Shown: in pieces, positions 1 through 7,070 of the stretch
Layout of the letters: each line of letters starts with the position of its first letter
Position numbering within the stretch: the stretch's first letter is position 1
From: Flavobacterium psychrophilum
Lineage (GTDB): Bacteria; Bacteroidota; Bacteroidia; Flavobacteriales; Flavobacteriaceae
Length of the DNA stretch: 11,573 bases
Direction: 5' to 3'
NCBI GenBank assembly: GCA_945907225.1
Contig: CAMDSN010000028.1
Location: 1-11,573 of the forward strand
The notes under the pieces: model-generated
Databases searched by the model: none
Seen by the model: the letters and a program-made list of their open reading frames with translations, nothing else
Told to the model about the DNA's origin: nothing
Made by a program: the position numbers and the translations under genes

Positions 1-1317
1 GTAGAAGTTTCAGCTCCTGTTATATCTGGATCAAACAAAACCACTCATTTTCGTCACCAATATCCAATCCCGGCTTATTTAATAGCTATTGCGGTAACAA
101 ATTACCAAGTTTACACTCAAGCTGCAGGGGTTGCCCCTAATACGTTTCCAATTGTAAATTATATTTATCCAGAGAATTATAGTTCAGCTGTTTCAGATTT
201 AAACGAAACCCTGCCCATAATGGATTTGTTTGAAACTTTATTTGAGCCGTATCCATTCAGAAATGAGAAGTATGGTCACGCTCAGTTTAGCTGGGGTGGA
301 GGGATGGAGCATACAACGGTTTCTTTTATGCAAAATTTCAGCCGTCAACTTATAGCACACGAATTGGCTCATCAATGGTTTGGTAATAAAGTAACGTGCG
401 GATCTTGGAAAGATATTTGGTTGAATGAAGGATTTGCAACCTACTTAGCTTCTTTGGTTATTGAAAATGCTGATGGGCCGGAAGCTTTTGTAGCAGACAA
501 ACAAAGTATGATTGATTATATAACTTCAAGCCCAACAGGGAATGTATATTTAACAGATGTACAGGCAACAAGTGTGAATCGAATTTTTAGCAGTAGATTG
601 AGTTATGATAAAGGGGCTATGGTTCTAGAAATGTTACGATTTAAGCTAGGAGACACTGCTTTTTTTCAAGGGTTAAAAAATTATCTTTCGGATACTAATT
701 TAGCATATAAATACGCGGTTACTTCGAATTTGCAGTCACACCTTGAGGCAGTTTATGGGCAGAGTCTAAACGAATTTTTTCAGGATTGGATCTATAATCA
801 AGGCTATCCTATCTATTCTATAACGGCCCAAAATTGGGGGGCAGGTCAAGCAAAATTTATTATTAATCAATCTCAATCAGACCCTTCGGTTTCCTTCTTT
901 GAAATGCCAGTTCCTTTGCGGGTTTATGCAGCCAATGGAGATTTTGTAGATTTAACATTGGACAATACAAGCAATGGGCAACAAATTATTGCCAACGTTC
1001 CATTTCCTATTGTAGGTGTTGATTTTGATCCGAATCGTCATATTATCGCAGCTAATTCTATAGCAACATTAACCAATGAAGATTTTGATTTGGAGCGCTC
1101 GGTTTTTATTAACCCCAATCCCGCTTCAGAAGTATTGCACATTAACATGCCTACTAATTTAACTATAGAGCGAGTTGATATTTACAATAATTTAGGACAA
1201 ATAATCATGAGTAGCAATGCTAATGATTTTTCAATAGGTACTTTGCCAGGCGGTGTTAACTTAGTTTCTATTCATACTTCAGAGGGAGTTTTTCATAAAA
1301 AATTCATAAAAAAATAA
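1..1317 (+). CDS. Secreted M1-family zinc aminopeptidase with T9SS C-terminal domain (5' end outside window)
   Basis: The frame is open from base 1, so at least 73 codons lie before the first in-window ATG at 220 and the true start is upstream of the window. Of the 438 visible codons, residues about 95-99 hold GGMEH, matching the substrate-binding GxMEN motif of M1 peptidases. The gluzincin zinc site follows: HELAH at codons 120-124 and the third ligand in NEG at 143, the exact HExxH-x18-E spacing. RLSYDKG near codon 200 carries the tyrosine expected at the M1 active site. Known of the family: these enzymes remove N-terminal residues from peptides. The last 75 or so residues (FINPNPASEVLHI to FHKKFIKK) form a T9SS type A sorting domain, so export and surface attachment or release are inferred. 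The signal peptide is not visible. The next gene, rseP, starts 74 bases downstream and has its own candidate promoter. Confidence 0.93.
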   Translation, partial: VEVSAPVISGSNKTTHFRHQYPIPAYLIAIAVTNYQVYTQAAGVAPNTFPIVNYIYPENYSSAVSDLNETLPIMDLFETLFEPYPFRNEKYGHAQFSWGGGMEHTTVSFMQNFSRQLIAHELAHQWFGNKVTCGSWKDIWLNEGFATYLASLVIENADGPEAFVADKQSMIDYITSSPTGNVYLTDVQATSVNRIFSSRLSYDKGAMVLEMLRFKLGDTAFFQGLKNYLSDTNLAYKYAVTSNLQSHLEAVYGQSLNEFFQDWIYNQGYPIYSITAQNWGAGQAKFIINQSQSDPSVSFFEMPVPLRVYAANGDFVDLTLDNTSNGQQIIANVPFPIVGVDFDPNRHIIAANSIATLTNEDFDLERSVFINPNPASEVLHINMPTNLTIERVDIYNNLGQIIMSSNANDFSIGTLPGGVNLVSIHTSEGVFHKKFIKK

Positions 1318-1357
1318 TCTAAACTATAATTTTCGTTTTATAGTGGATAGGAAACCT

Positions 1358-1365
1358 TATTTTTG
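1358..1365 (+). promoter_or_regulatory. Candidate -7 element for rseP
   Basis: TATTTTTG fits the Bacteroidota -7 consensus TAnnTTTG and lies 27 bases before the rseP start. No clear TTG is seen at the expected -33 spacing, so the call rests on the -7 box and its position alone. Confidence 0.4.
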
Positions 1366-1391
1366 CAACTTTTAACAAACAAAACAAATAA

Positions 1392-2738
1392 ATGGAAATT
1401 GTAATCAAATTATCTCAATTCCTATTGAGTTTATCAATATTAATCATACTTCACGAGTTGGGGCATTTTATCCCTGCTAAGTTATTTAAGACGCGGGTTG
1501 AAAAGTTTTACTTATTTTTTGATGTTAAGTTTTCTTTATTCAAAAAGAAAATAGGAGAAACGGAATATGGCATAGGATGGCTTCCTTTGGGGGGTTACGT
1601 TAAAATATCAGGAATGATAGACGAGAGCATGGACAAAGAGCAAATGGCGCTTCCACCTCAACCTTGGGAATTCCGTTCAAAGCCAGCTTGGCAAAGATTG
1701 ATTGTCATGCTTGGAGGTGTAACTGTTAATTTTATTTTAGCATTTGTAATTTACATTGGAATGGCCTTTTTTTATGGTGAAGAATATGTTGCCAATAGTG
1801 AGGTTAAAGATGGAATTTGGGTTGCAAATCCGGTTGTTGAAAAAGCGGGATTAAAAACGGGGGACAAACTGATTTCCATTGACGGCATGCCTGTTGAGCG
1901 TTTTTTTGAGGCAAATGAAAAAGTGTTACTGTCTAAGGAGATTATTGTATTAAGGAATGGTAAGGAAGTAAAAGTTAACTTTCCAATCAACTTTATCGAT
2001 CAGTTGATGCAGGGAAAAAGAGCTTCATTACTAGAACTACGTGTTCCTTTTGTTGTATCTGTTGTTCAACACGACTCTCCAAACAAATCCATTTTGAAGG
2101 AAAAAGACATAATTACAGCGATCAATGGAAAGCCTGTAAGATTTGCAGATGAGTTAATTGGCTCATTAGACACTTTAAAAGGCAAATCGGTTCCTGCGGT
2201 TATTAAAAGAGAGGGCAAAGAGATTTCTTGTGAGATAAAGGTGAGTGATAGTGCTAAATTGGGGGTTATGTATGCCTCTAAAATTCCGTATAGTGATTTA
2301 GAAAAGTTAGGATTATACAAAATAAACAAAGCTGAGTTTGGTTTTTTTGAGTCTATTCCAATAGGAATTAACAAGGGCATAGACCAATTGAGCAGTTATG
2401 GAAAACAATTAAAAGCTATATTTACGCCAAGCACAGGTGCTTATAAAGGGGTTGGAGGATTTGCAGCAATTTTTAATATTTTCCCTCAAACATGGAGTTG
2501 GGAAGCATTTTGGGGCATTACGGCTTTATTGTCAATAATGTTGGGAGTCATGAACTTACTACCAATTCCAGCATTAGACGGAGGTCATGTTATGTTTTTA
2601 TTATACGAGATTATAAGTCGAAGAAAGCCAAGTGATAAATTTATGGAGAAAGCACAAATGGTAGGCTTTGTTTTACTTATATCATTATTATTATTTGCCA
2701 ATGGAAATGATATTTACAAGGCAATTTTTGGGAAGTAA
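1392..2738 (+). CDS. rseP: RseP-type site-2 zinc metalloprotease (M50 family)
   Basis: The 448-residue length is normal for the RseP/RasP family. The first membrane segment carries the catalytic HELGH (H21, E22, H25). The third zinc ligand is in NLLPIPALDGGH near the C-terminus (D396 in LDGG), which is the family signature. Two PDZ-like domains lie between them: one around residues 130-200 (AGLKTGDKLISIDG) and one around 225-290 (KEKDIITAINGKPV). Hydrophobic segments near 105-125, 375-395 and 425-440 complete the four-pass topology. Known role: cutting membrane-spanning substrates such as anti-sigma factors or leftover signal peptides inside the inner membrane, which frees envelope-stress regulators. 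The substrate here cannot be told from the window. The ATG at 1392 gives a standard N-terminus that leads straight into the first membrane helix. Antisense frames inside this gene are shadows. Confidence 0.96.
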   Translation: MEIVIKLSQFLLSLSILIILHELGHFIPAKLFKTRVEKFYLFFDVKFSLFKKKIGETEYGIGWLPLGGYVKISGMIDESMDKEQMALPPQPWEFRSKPAWQRLIVMLGGVTVNFILAFVIYIGMAFFYGEEYVANSEVKDGIWVANPVVEKAGLKTGDKLISIDGMPVERFFEANEKVLLSKEIIVLRNGKEVKVNFPINFIDQLMQGKRASLLELRVPFVVSVVQHDSPNKSILKEKDIITAINGKPVRFADELIGSLDTLKGKSVPAVIKREGKEISCEIKVSDSAKLGVMYASKIPYSDLEKLGLYKINKAEFGFFESIPIGINKGIDQLSSYGKQLKAIFTPSTGAYKGVGGFAAIFNIFPQTWSWEAFWGITALLSIMLGVMNLLPIPALDGGHVMFLLYEIISRRKPSDKFMEKAQMVGFVLLISLLLFANGNDIYKAIFGK

Positions 2739-2766
2739 CTATTTTTAAATATTTCTTTATTATTTG

Positions 2767-2797
2767 TTTGTAAGAAATAAAAATCGTTTTATATTTG
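2767..2797 (+). promoter_or_regulatory. Promoter of the left tRNA-Asn
   Basis: TTTG at 2767-2770, a 19-base spacer and TATATTTG at 2790-2797 match the Bacteroidota promoter consensus (TTTG, N19, TAnnTTTG) in full. Transcription would begin near 2804, about 20 bases before the mature tRNA-Asn. This is the best promoter match in the window. Confidence 0.8.
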
Positions 2798-2817
2798 CAA
2801 CCGCTTAAAAGATAAGA

Positions 2818-2897
2818 TATCTTCCTCCTTAGCTCAGTTGGTTAGAGCATCTGACTGTTAATCAGAGGGTCCTTGGTTCGAGCCCAAGAGGGGGAGC
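2818..2897 (+). repeat. 80-base direct repeat, left copy (whole tRNA-Asn)
   Basis: The stretch from TATCTTCC to GGGGGAGC is identical, base for base, to 7720-7799. It covers the complete tRNA gene, five bases before it and one after, and flanks everything between. It may be an attachment-site duplication, or an older tandem pair of tRNA genes that were split by insertion. Confidence 0.9.
2823..2896 (+). tRNA. tRNA-Asn(GTT), left copy
   Basis: The 74 bases fold into a standard cloverleaf. The acceptor stem TCCTCCT pairs with AGGGGGA (one G-T wobble). The D arm contains AGCTCAGTTGGTTAGAGC. The anticodon stem TCTGA/TCAGA encloses CTGTTAA with anticodon GTT (Asn), and the T arm is CTTGG-TTCGAGC-CCAAG. 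The discriminator is G and CCA is not encoded. It has a full-consensus promoter upstream and an intrinsic terminator downstream, so it is very probably the expressed copy. It borders the integrase end of an integrative element. Confidence 0.97.
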
Positions 2898-2907
2898 TAC
2901 TAAAGAA

Positions 2908-2937
2908 AAGACTTCACAGAGATGTGAGGTCTTTTTT
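2908..2937 (+). terminator. Intrinsic terminator after the left tRNA-Asn
   Basis: An 11-base-pair stem (AAGACTTCACA with TGTGAGGTCTT, one wobble) is closed by a GAGA loop and followed by a run of T. It lies 11 bases past the tRNA end. Confidence 0.85.
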
Positions 2938-2946
2938 GGTTTATTT

Positions 2947-2966
2947 TTTGCACATATTTTGTACAA
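2947..2966. repeat. 20-base dyad direct repeat, left copy (candidate integrase core site)
   Basis: TTTGCACATATTTTGTACAA occurs here and again, identically, at 7678-7697. Inside it, TTGCACA and TGTACAA form an inverted repeat with one mismatch around a 5-base centre (TATTT), the usual shape of a tyrosine-recombinase core site. It lies 50 bases past the left tRNA and 31 bases before the integrase ATG. It may also overlap the integrase promoter. Confidence 0.6.
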
Positions 2967-2980
2967 CTTGGCATACCAAG
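2967..2980. repeat. Inverted repeat upstream of integrase
   Basis: CTTGG-CATA-CCAAG is a perfect 5-base inverted repeat directly abutting the 20-base dyad. It lies between that dyad and the integrase start, so it may be an extra recombinase site or an operator. It is absent beside the right-hand copy of the dyad. Confidence 0.4.
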
Positions 2981-2997
2981 ACCATAAATTAATCTTT

Positions 2998-4197
2998 ATG
3001 GCAAACATTAAAACGCTCTTAGACCTTCGTAGAGCAAAATCTGATGGAACATTCAACATCATCTTTAGGATTACTGATTACAATAAAGTCTACACCATTA
3101 ATTCAGGTGTGTCTCTTCCAAAACATTATTGGGATGAAAGAAAAGGGCAAGTGGGAAAGACACACCCAAATGCAAAACCACTTAACATCAAGCTATCCAA
3201 GCACTTCTTTAAAATCGAACAAGCTGTTCTCTCGTTAGATGATGAGTTTTCTATAGAACGAATTAAAGCAATACTATCTGGGAAGCCATTAGTTGATGCT
3301 CCTGAAACATTCCAAGTGTTTGCAGATAAAATCATTCAGCAAATGATTGAAGCCAATAGAATGGGTAACGCAATAGTCTACCAAACTGCAGTAAACAGGT
3401 TAATTACTTATTGTGGAAAAGATGTTTCCTTTATAGAAGTCAATTACAAACTCTTAGACCAGTTTAGTCATCATCTAATCAAATCTGGACTTAAAGTAAA
3501 CAGTGTGTCAAACTATTTTAGGTCTATACGAGCAATCTACAACAAAGCTATTAAGATGAAGGTGGTTGATAGGTCATTATATCCATTCCATGACATCAGT
3601 ATCAAGAGTGAAAAGACAGCAAAAAGAGCCATTTCTAAGGACGATATTATCAAGCTGAAGCAATTAAACTTGGCAGCAAATTCTGCAGCAGAAAGGTCAT
3701 TAAATTACTTCATGTTGAGCTTTTTTTTGCGTGGAATCTCTTTCACTGATTTAGCCTATTTAAAGCGTTCAAATATCATTGATGGAAGTATAGTCTACAG
3801 AAGAAGAAAAACACACAAAGACTACAGTGTAAAGCTGTTTCCTGTAGCAGAAACTATAATAAATCAGATGCAAGTTCCTGGAAGTGATTACTTGCTTCCT
3901 ATTATACCAAACAATGTTCCTGAAGACAGTCTAAGAGCCAAAAGATTAATCCAACAATGGATCAAAACCACCAATAAATATTTAAAGAGGCTTTCAGCTG
4001 AATGTGGGTTGTTAAATTCTATACAGACTTACACCTCGAGGCATTCTTTTGCTACCATAGCCAAGCGAATGGGTTATTCAAACGAGCTGATTGCAGAAGC
4101 TTTGGGCCATGAAATTGGTAATAAGATAACTAACATCTACCTTGATAATTTCGAATTGGAGGTACTTGATGCGATGCATCATCATGTGATTATGTAA
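2998..4197 (+). CDS. Tyrosine recombinase / site-specific integrase
   Basis: The 399-residue protein has the Bacteroidota integrase layout: an N-terminal arm-binding domain (about 1-95), a SAM-like core-binding domain (about 100-205, with SVSNYFRSIRAIYNKA) and a catalytic domain (about 215-399). Catalytic residues visible are R245 (FFLRGISFTDLAYL), K271 (RRRKTHK), R348 (TYTSRHSFAT), H371 (ALGHE) and nucleophile Y381 (NIYLDNF). The first histidine of the usual HxxR box is replaced by tyrosine (YTSR), a change common in integrases of this phylum. I chose the ATG at 2998, which gives MANIKTLLDLRR. An in-frame TTG at 2959 would add 13 residues but lies inside the 20-base repeat. Its position right next to a tRNA, reading into the element, is typical of the integrase that moves the element. 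Confidence 0.95.
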   Translation: MANIKTLLDLRRAKSDGTFNIIFRITDYNKVYTINSGVSLPKHYWDERKGQVGKTHPNAKPLNIKLSKHFFKIEQAVLSLDDEFSIERIKAILSGKPLVDAPETFQVFADKIIQQMIEANRMGNAIVYQTAVNRLITYCGKDVSFIEVNYKLLDQFSHHLIKSGLKVNSVSNYFRSIRAIYNKAIKMKVVDRSLYPFHDISIKSEKTAKRAISKDDIIKLKQLNLAANSAAERSLNYFMLSFFLRGISFTDLAYLKRSNIIDGSIVYRRRKTHKDYSVKLFPVAETIINQMQVPGSDYLLPIIPNNVPEDSLRAKRLIQQWIKTTNKYLKRLSAECGLLNSIQTYTSRHSFATIAKRMGYSNELIAEALGHEIGNKITNIYLDNFELEVLDAMHHHVIM

Positions 4198-4244
4198 CTA
4201 TCAATCTGTAAAGGATAAATTGAAAAAGGATTAATATGATTTAA

Positions 4245-4287
4245 GCTTCTACAAGAGAACAAGATTAATTAAGTCTTTTGTAGGAGC
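4245..4287. terminator. Hairpin between integrase and the converging minus-strand gene
   Basis: The arms at 4245-4257 and 4275-4287 match 11 of 13 bases in inverted orientation (GCTTCTACAAGAG against CTTTTGTAGGAGC, with wobbles). The stop codon of the minus-strand gene lies in or next to the loop. This position suits a shared transcription end for two converging genes, but there is no strong T run, so the call is moderate. Confidence 0.45.
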
Positions 4288-4597
4288 TCTTATCAGTTCC
4301 AATAGTACCAGATGAGATTGCTTTGGAAAGTTTCATCTTGCTCTTACGAAGTTCACGCTTCACATCATTAATAGCTATTAGTTCAGGTGCTACTTCAGAT
4401 ATTATCTGCTTCAATTTGAAGTGATGTGGTCTAGTAAGACTAACTTTACTACCTTTAGTGTGGACTAGGTTCCACAATCTGACAGGATCAGTTTCAAGTA
4501 GTTTGTAAGCAGACATGTACTCATTGTTACCTAATGGAACGCTATCTTGAAGTCTCCTTCTAGAAGATACACAAAACTCATCTTTTCTTCTTTGCAT
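4265..4597 (-). CDS. Unrecognised basic 110-residue protein
   Basis: I do not recognise this protein. It starts at ATG 4597 and is rich in Lys and Arg (MQRRKDEF, SRRRLQ, KRELRKSKMK), with one cysteine near the N-terminus. No signal peptide or membrane segment is visible. Residues about 55-100 look helical (FKLKQIISEVAPELIAINDVKRELRKSKMKLSKAI), which with the charge suggests nucleic-acid binding or a small accessory recombination protein. That is inference only. Support for a real gene comes from the promoter on the same strand (TTG, N20, TACCTTTG) about 35 bases upstream of the start and the hairpin at its end. It converges on the integrase. A related 12-base sequence (TACAAGAGAACA) flanks it on both sides. 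Confidence 0.65.
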   Translation of the reverse strand: MQRRKDEFCVSSRRRLQDSVPLGNNEYMSAYKLLETDPVRLWNLVHTKGSKVSLTRPHHFKLKQIISEVAPELIAINDVKRELRKSKMKLSKAISSGTIGTDKSSYKRLN

Positions 4598-4631
4598 TGT
4601 TGTTATAGGATTACATCAATCACGTAAGACG

Positions 4632-4662
4632 CAAAGGTACAAGGAGCTTTTCTAATATACAA
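4632..4662 (-). promoter_or_regulatory. Promoter of the 110-residue protein gene
   Basis: Read on the minus strand, TTG at 4662-4660, a 20-base spacer and TACCTTTG at 4639-4632 match the Bacteroidota consensus. Predicted transcription starts near 4625, which leaves a leader of under 30 bases before ATG 4597. Confidence 0.65.
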
Positions 4663-4669
4663 GAGAACA

Positions 4670-5002
4670 TTATAAACAAAAAAGGGATGTTTTCAACAAA
4701 ATCTGTAAAAAACAATCTGCAATTTAACCTCTCAATAAATGATTGATATGTAAATGATTAGATGTGTCCACACCAACTCTATATTGTCCTGTAAAAGCAA
4801 TAATGCAAAGTTGGAAGCCATAATTATAAATATAGCTTTGTGTACGTGATTTTTAGTGCATTTGGTTATAACAATAAAAATTATTTTCTAAAATTTCTAA
4901 CTTGGCTAGTTATTTTAGTCTGTAGGTGAATTAGATGCGTTCTTCCACCAAAACCTCCCTATGATGATTTTCATGTTGGATGCATTCCCCTATTTTATTC
5001 TA
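4670..5002. other. Gene-free AT-rich stretch with an orphan promoter and hairpin
   Basis: No convincing coding frame is present on either strand; the longest open stretches are under about 20 codons. On the plus strand TTG at 4811-4813, a 19-base spacer and TAGCTTTG at 4833-4840 form a good Bacteroidota promoter, but no gene follows it. About 50 bases further on, 4888-4918 forms a hairpin (CTAAAAT and AACT paired with AGTT and ATTTTAG, with a 4-base bulge). A short untranslated RNA, or an antisense transcript running into the 3' end of the XRE gene, is possible. Confidence 0.45.
4811..4840 (+). promoter_or_regulatory. Orphan promoter, possibly for a small RNA
   Basis: TTG, N19 and TAGCTTTG on the plus strand fit the consensus. 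A transcript beginning near 4847 would cross the 4888-4918 hairpin and then run antisense to the end of the XRE regulator gene (5003-5242). Confidence 0.4.
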
Positions 5003-5242
5003 TTATAGAAATTTAAATAAATCAGCTACTGAAACCCCTAAAGATTTAGCTATTTTAAGCATTGTTGAGACTTTCATCTCTTGCTTCCCCTTAATGTACT
5101 TTCTTAGATTTTCTACATCAAGGTCTGCATCATGAGCAACCTCTCTAGTTTTCAATCCTTTTAGCTTTATTATCTCTTCTATTTGCTTCCCAAGATTAAT
5201 GATATCAGGGGTAAGTGGTGATTTACGAACTCTTTTTTCCAT
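5003..5242 (-). CDS. Small XRE-family helix-turn-helix regulator
   Basis: The 79-residue protein is almost entirely one HTH_3 domain (about residues 15-78). Helices run through IINLGKQIEEIIKLKG, the turn-recognition region TREVAHDADLDVENLRKYIKG, and MKVSTMLKIAKSLGVSVADLFKFL, the characteristic end of phage-repressor-like XRE domains. A basic N-terminal tail (MEKRVRKS) precedes it. No sensor or dimerisation domain is visible beyond the fold. It is transcribed away from the secreted-protein operon at 5341, with 98 bases between the two starts. Known pattern: such divergent small XRE proteins usually repress themselves and the neighbouring operon. That role is inferred here and fits a perfect dyad at 5279-5290 beside the operon promoter. 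No consensus -7 box was found for this gene. Confidence 0.88.
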   Translation of the reverse strand: MEKRVRKSPLTPDIINLGKQIEEIIKLKGLKTREVAHDADLDVENLRKYIKGKQEMKVSTMLKIAKSLGVSVADLFKFL

Positions 5243-5278
5243 TGTGGAAAATTACTTTCATCTGATTAAATGTATATA

Positions 5279-5290
5279 ATTGTTTACAAT
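5279..5290. promoter_or_regulatory. Operator-like dyad between XRE gene and secreted-protein operon
   Basis: ATTGT-TT-ACAAT is a perfect inverted repeat 3 bases upstream of the -33 TTG of the 5341 promoter and 36 bases upstream of the XRE start. Its size and position suit a small XRE repressor dimer. Binding itself is inferred. Confidence 0.5.
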
Positions 5291-5293
5291 AGG

Positions 5294-5322
5294 TTGTATG
5301 TAACTGATTTTATATATATTTG
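5294..5322 (+). promoter_or_regulatory. Promoter of the secreted-protein operon
   Basis: TTG at 5294-5296, an 18-base spacer and TATATTTG at 5315-5322 match the Bacteroidota consensus. Transcription would begin about 12 bases before ATG 5341, so the leader is very short. Confidence 0.75.
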
Positions 5323-5340
5323 TACCTTAAATAATTAAAA

Positions 5341-5808
5341 ATGAAACATATCGTGATGCTTTTTTTGATAACTTCCTTTAGTTATTCTCAAACCATTTCC
5401 AAGCAGGTGATAGGCACAGCTGGAAAAACACAATCCAACAGCAATCTTAAAGTTTCTTGGACTGCTGGAGAACCAGTAATTGGTTTAATGACTGCTGGTG
5501 GTAATCAACTAGGGAATGGCTATTATCCAGCTTTAGATTTACAAGCACTAAGCGTTGAAGATAATGTCTTGGATGTGCAACTAAGAATTTATCCTAATCC
5601 AACATCACAATCGCTGAATGTATCACATCCTGATATGAATTCATTTGGAATTAGCATTGTGGATTTGAATGGCAAGCAATTGTATCAAGGAACTATCAAT
5701 AAAGATGAGCCATTAGATATATCAAACTACACTCAAGGAATGTATTTGGTTACATTAGAAAATAAAGAAACACAAAAAAAGAACACCTATAAATTAATAA
5801 AAAAATAA
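5341..5808 (+). CDS. Small secreted protein with T9SS type A sorting domain
   Basis: The 155 residues begin with a signal peptide (MKHIVMLFLITSFSYSQ, cleavage probably near residue 17). A short mature region follows (about 18-78, with KVSWTAGEPVIGLMTAGGNQLGNGYY), then a T9SS type A sorting domain (about 80-155): LRIYPNPTSQSLNVS, the middle strand IVDLNGKQLYQG, the GMYLVTLEN strand and a basic KLIKK end. Known of the pathway: this tail directs export through the outer membrane by T9SS and is usually cut off there, often with attachment to the surface. The cargo is only about 60 residues, so it is unlikely to be an enzyme. Short proteins with this SWT-GEP layout are common in the phylum, with no function I know. 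It is first in an operon, 7 bases before the FISUMP gene. Confidence 0.9.
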   Translation: MKHIVMLFLITSFSYSQTISKQVIGTAGKTQSNSNLKVSWTAGEPVIGLMTAGGNQLGNGYYPALDLQALSVEDNVLDVQLRIYPNPTSQSLNVSHPDMNSFGISIVDLNGKQLYQGTINKDEPLDISNYTQGMYLVTLENKETQKKNTYKLIKK

Positions 5809-5815
5809 AACTAAA

Positions 5816-6955
5816 ATGAAAAAACTATTTACAATATTAGCATTAGCAATTACATTAATTGTATCAGCACAAGCCCCTCAAGGATTTAATTATCAGGCTA
5901 CAGTCAGAAACTCTTCAGGAGCATTATTATTAAATCAAATCGTTTTGGTTAAGTTCAATGTTTTTCAAAACTCTACAACTGGAACCTTAGTTTATAGTGA
6001 AAATCAAACTGCCAACACAGATGATTTAGGACATATTGCCTTAGTGGTAGGACAAGGGACAGCCACTACAGGAACGTTTTCTAACATTAACTGGGGAGGT
6101 GGATCTTATTATTTAGGAATAGAACTAAATACTGGTTCAGGTTATGTTAATATGGGAACTACACAGTTGTTGAGTGTTCCATATGCGTTGTATTCTAATA
6201 GTTCTGCAACTTCGACACCTCAAAACTTAACTTCAGTATTGAATGCTGGGAATAGTGCTAACAATACTAAAATTATCAATCTAGGAGATCCAGTAAACCC
6301 TAAAGATGCAGTAAATAAGGATTATGTTGATACTCAGATTCAAATTTTACAAAATTACATTAACACATTACCTGTAACTGATATTGATGGGAATACTTAC
6401 TTACCAGTAACTATTTGCAATCAAACTTGGACTAAATCTAACTTAAATGTTTCTCATTATAGAAATGGAGATGTTATTCCTCAAGTAACAGATCCAACAC
6501 AATGGGCAAATTTAACTACAGGTGCATGGTGTTATTATAACAATGACTCAGCAAATGGAACTATTTATGGGAAAATGTATAATTGGTATGCTGTAAATGA
6601 TCCAAGAGGTTTAGCACCACAAGGATGGCATGTTCCAACAAATGCAGAATGGACAACATTAACTACTTGCTTGGGGGGAGTATCAGTTGCAGGAGGTAAA
6701 ATGAAATCAACAGATACCACACTTTGGCAAAGCCCAAATACAGGAGCAACAAATAGCAGTAGATTTACTGGTCTTCCTGGTGGTCAACGTAATTATTTTG
6801 GAAACTTTGAAACGATCCAAATAGGTAGCTGGTGGAGTTCAAGTGAAATTGGAAATTTTGCATACCAGAGGTCTATTTTTTATGATACAACTACAGTAGT
6901 AAGTTCAGGTTTAGGGAAGCCAACAGGAATTTATGTTCGCTGTGTAAAAGATTAA
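5816..6955 (+). CDS. Secreted FISUMP-domain protein
   Basis: The 379-residue protein starts with a signal peptide (MKKLFTILALAITLIVSAQ). Residues about 20-130 form a beta-rich domain often found in Bacteroidota surface proteins (QGFNYQATVRNSSGALL to TTQLLSVPYALYS). A linker follows, with a coiled-coil-like DYVDTQIQILQNYINTL. Residues about 190-379 are a FISUMP domain (Fibrobacter succinogenes major paralogous domain): DIDGNTYLPVTI, WTKSNLNVSHYRNGD, the YGKMYNWYAV core, GWHVPTNAEWTTL, WWSSSE and the final YVRCVKD. Cysteines in each segment could form disulfides. FISUMP domains are predicted extracellular and lectin-like; the ligand is unknown. No T9SS tail is seen, so the protein may reach the surface by another route or work with the product of the gene 7 bases upstream. 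An intrinsic terminator lies at 7071-7104. Confidence 0.92.
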   Translation: MKKLFTILALAITLIVSAQAPQGFNYQATVRNSSGALLLNQIVLVKFNVFQNSTTGTLVYSENQTANTDDLGHIALVVGQGTATTGTFSNINWGGGSYYLGIELNTGSGYVNMGTTQLLSVPYALYSNSSATSTPQNLTSVLNAGNSANNTKIINLGDPVNPKDAVNKDYVDTQIQILQNYINTLPVTDIDGNTYLPVTICNQTWTKSNLNVSHYRNGDVIPQVTDPTQWANLTTGAWCYYNNDSANGTIYGKMYNWYAVNDPRGLAPQGWHVPTNAEWTTLTTCLGGVSVAGGKMKSTDTTLWQSPNTGATNSSRFTGLPGGQRNYFGNFETIQIGSWWSSSEIGNFAYQRSIFYDTTTVVSSGLGKPTGIYVRCVKD

Positions 6956-7070
6956 TATTGTTTATAAAAGTCAATCAAAATGTCTCCCTTCAATCGTTTG
7001 CTTTGTTACGTTGGGCTGTTCCAGTCGCTTTAACAAGCTTCCATTCCACAGACCACTTGAAATCAAAACT

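Noticed and set aside
1772-2380. Two minus-strand frames inside rseP (72 and 104 codons)
   Set aside because: They are shadows of a clear full-length gene and have no features of their own.
2862-3062. Minus-strand frame of 66 codons with PPLGLEPRT
   Set aside because: It is an antisense reading of tRNA-Asn; this phrase is a familiar false translation of tRNA genes. It also crosses the terminator and the integrase start.
3044-3335. Short frames on both strands inside the integrase gene
   Set aside because: They are shadows of the integrase reading frame, which has all its catalytic residues.
4961-5008. Hydrophobic 15-codon frame (MMIFMLDAFPYFILL), possible toxin peptide
   Set aside because: It is too short to support, has no ribosome-binding signal, and overlaps the 3' end of the XRE gene in antisense. 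The nearest plus-strand promoter is over 110 bases upstream.
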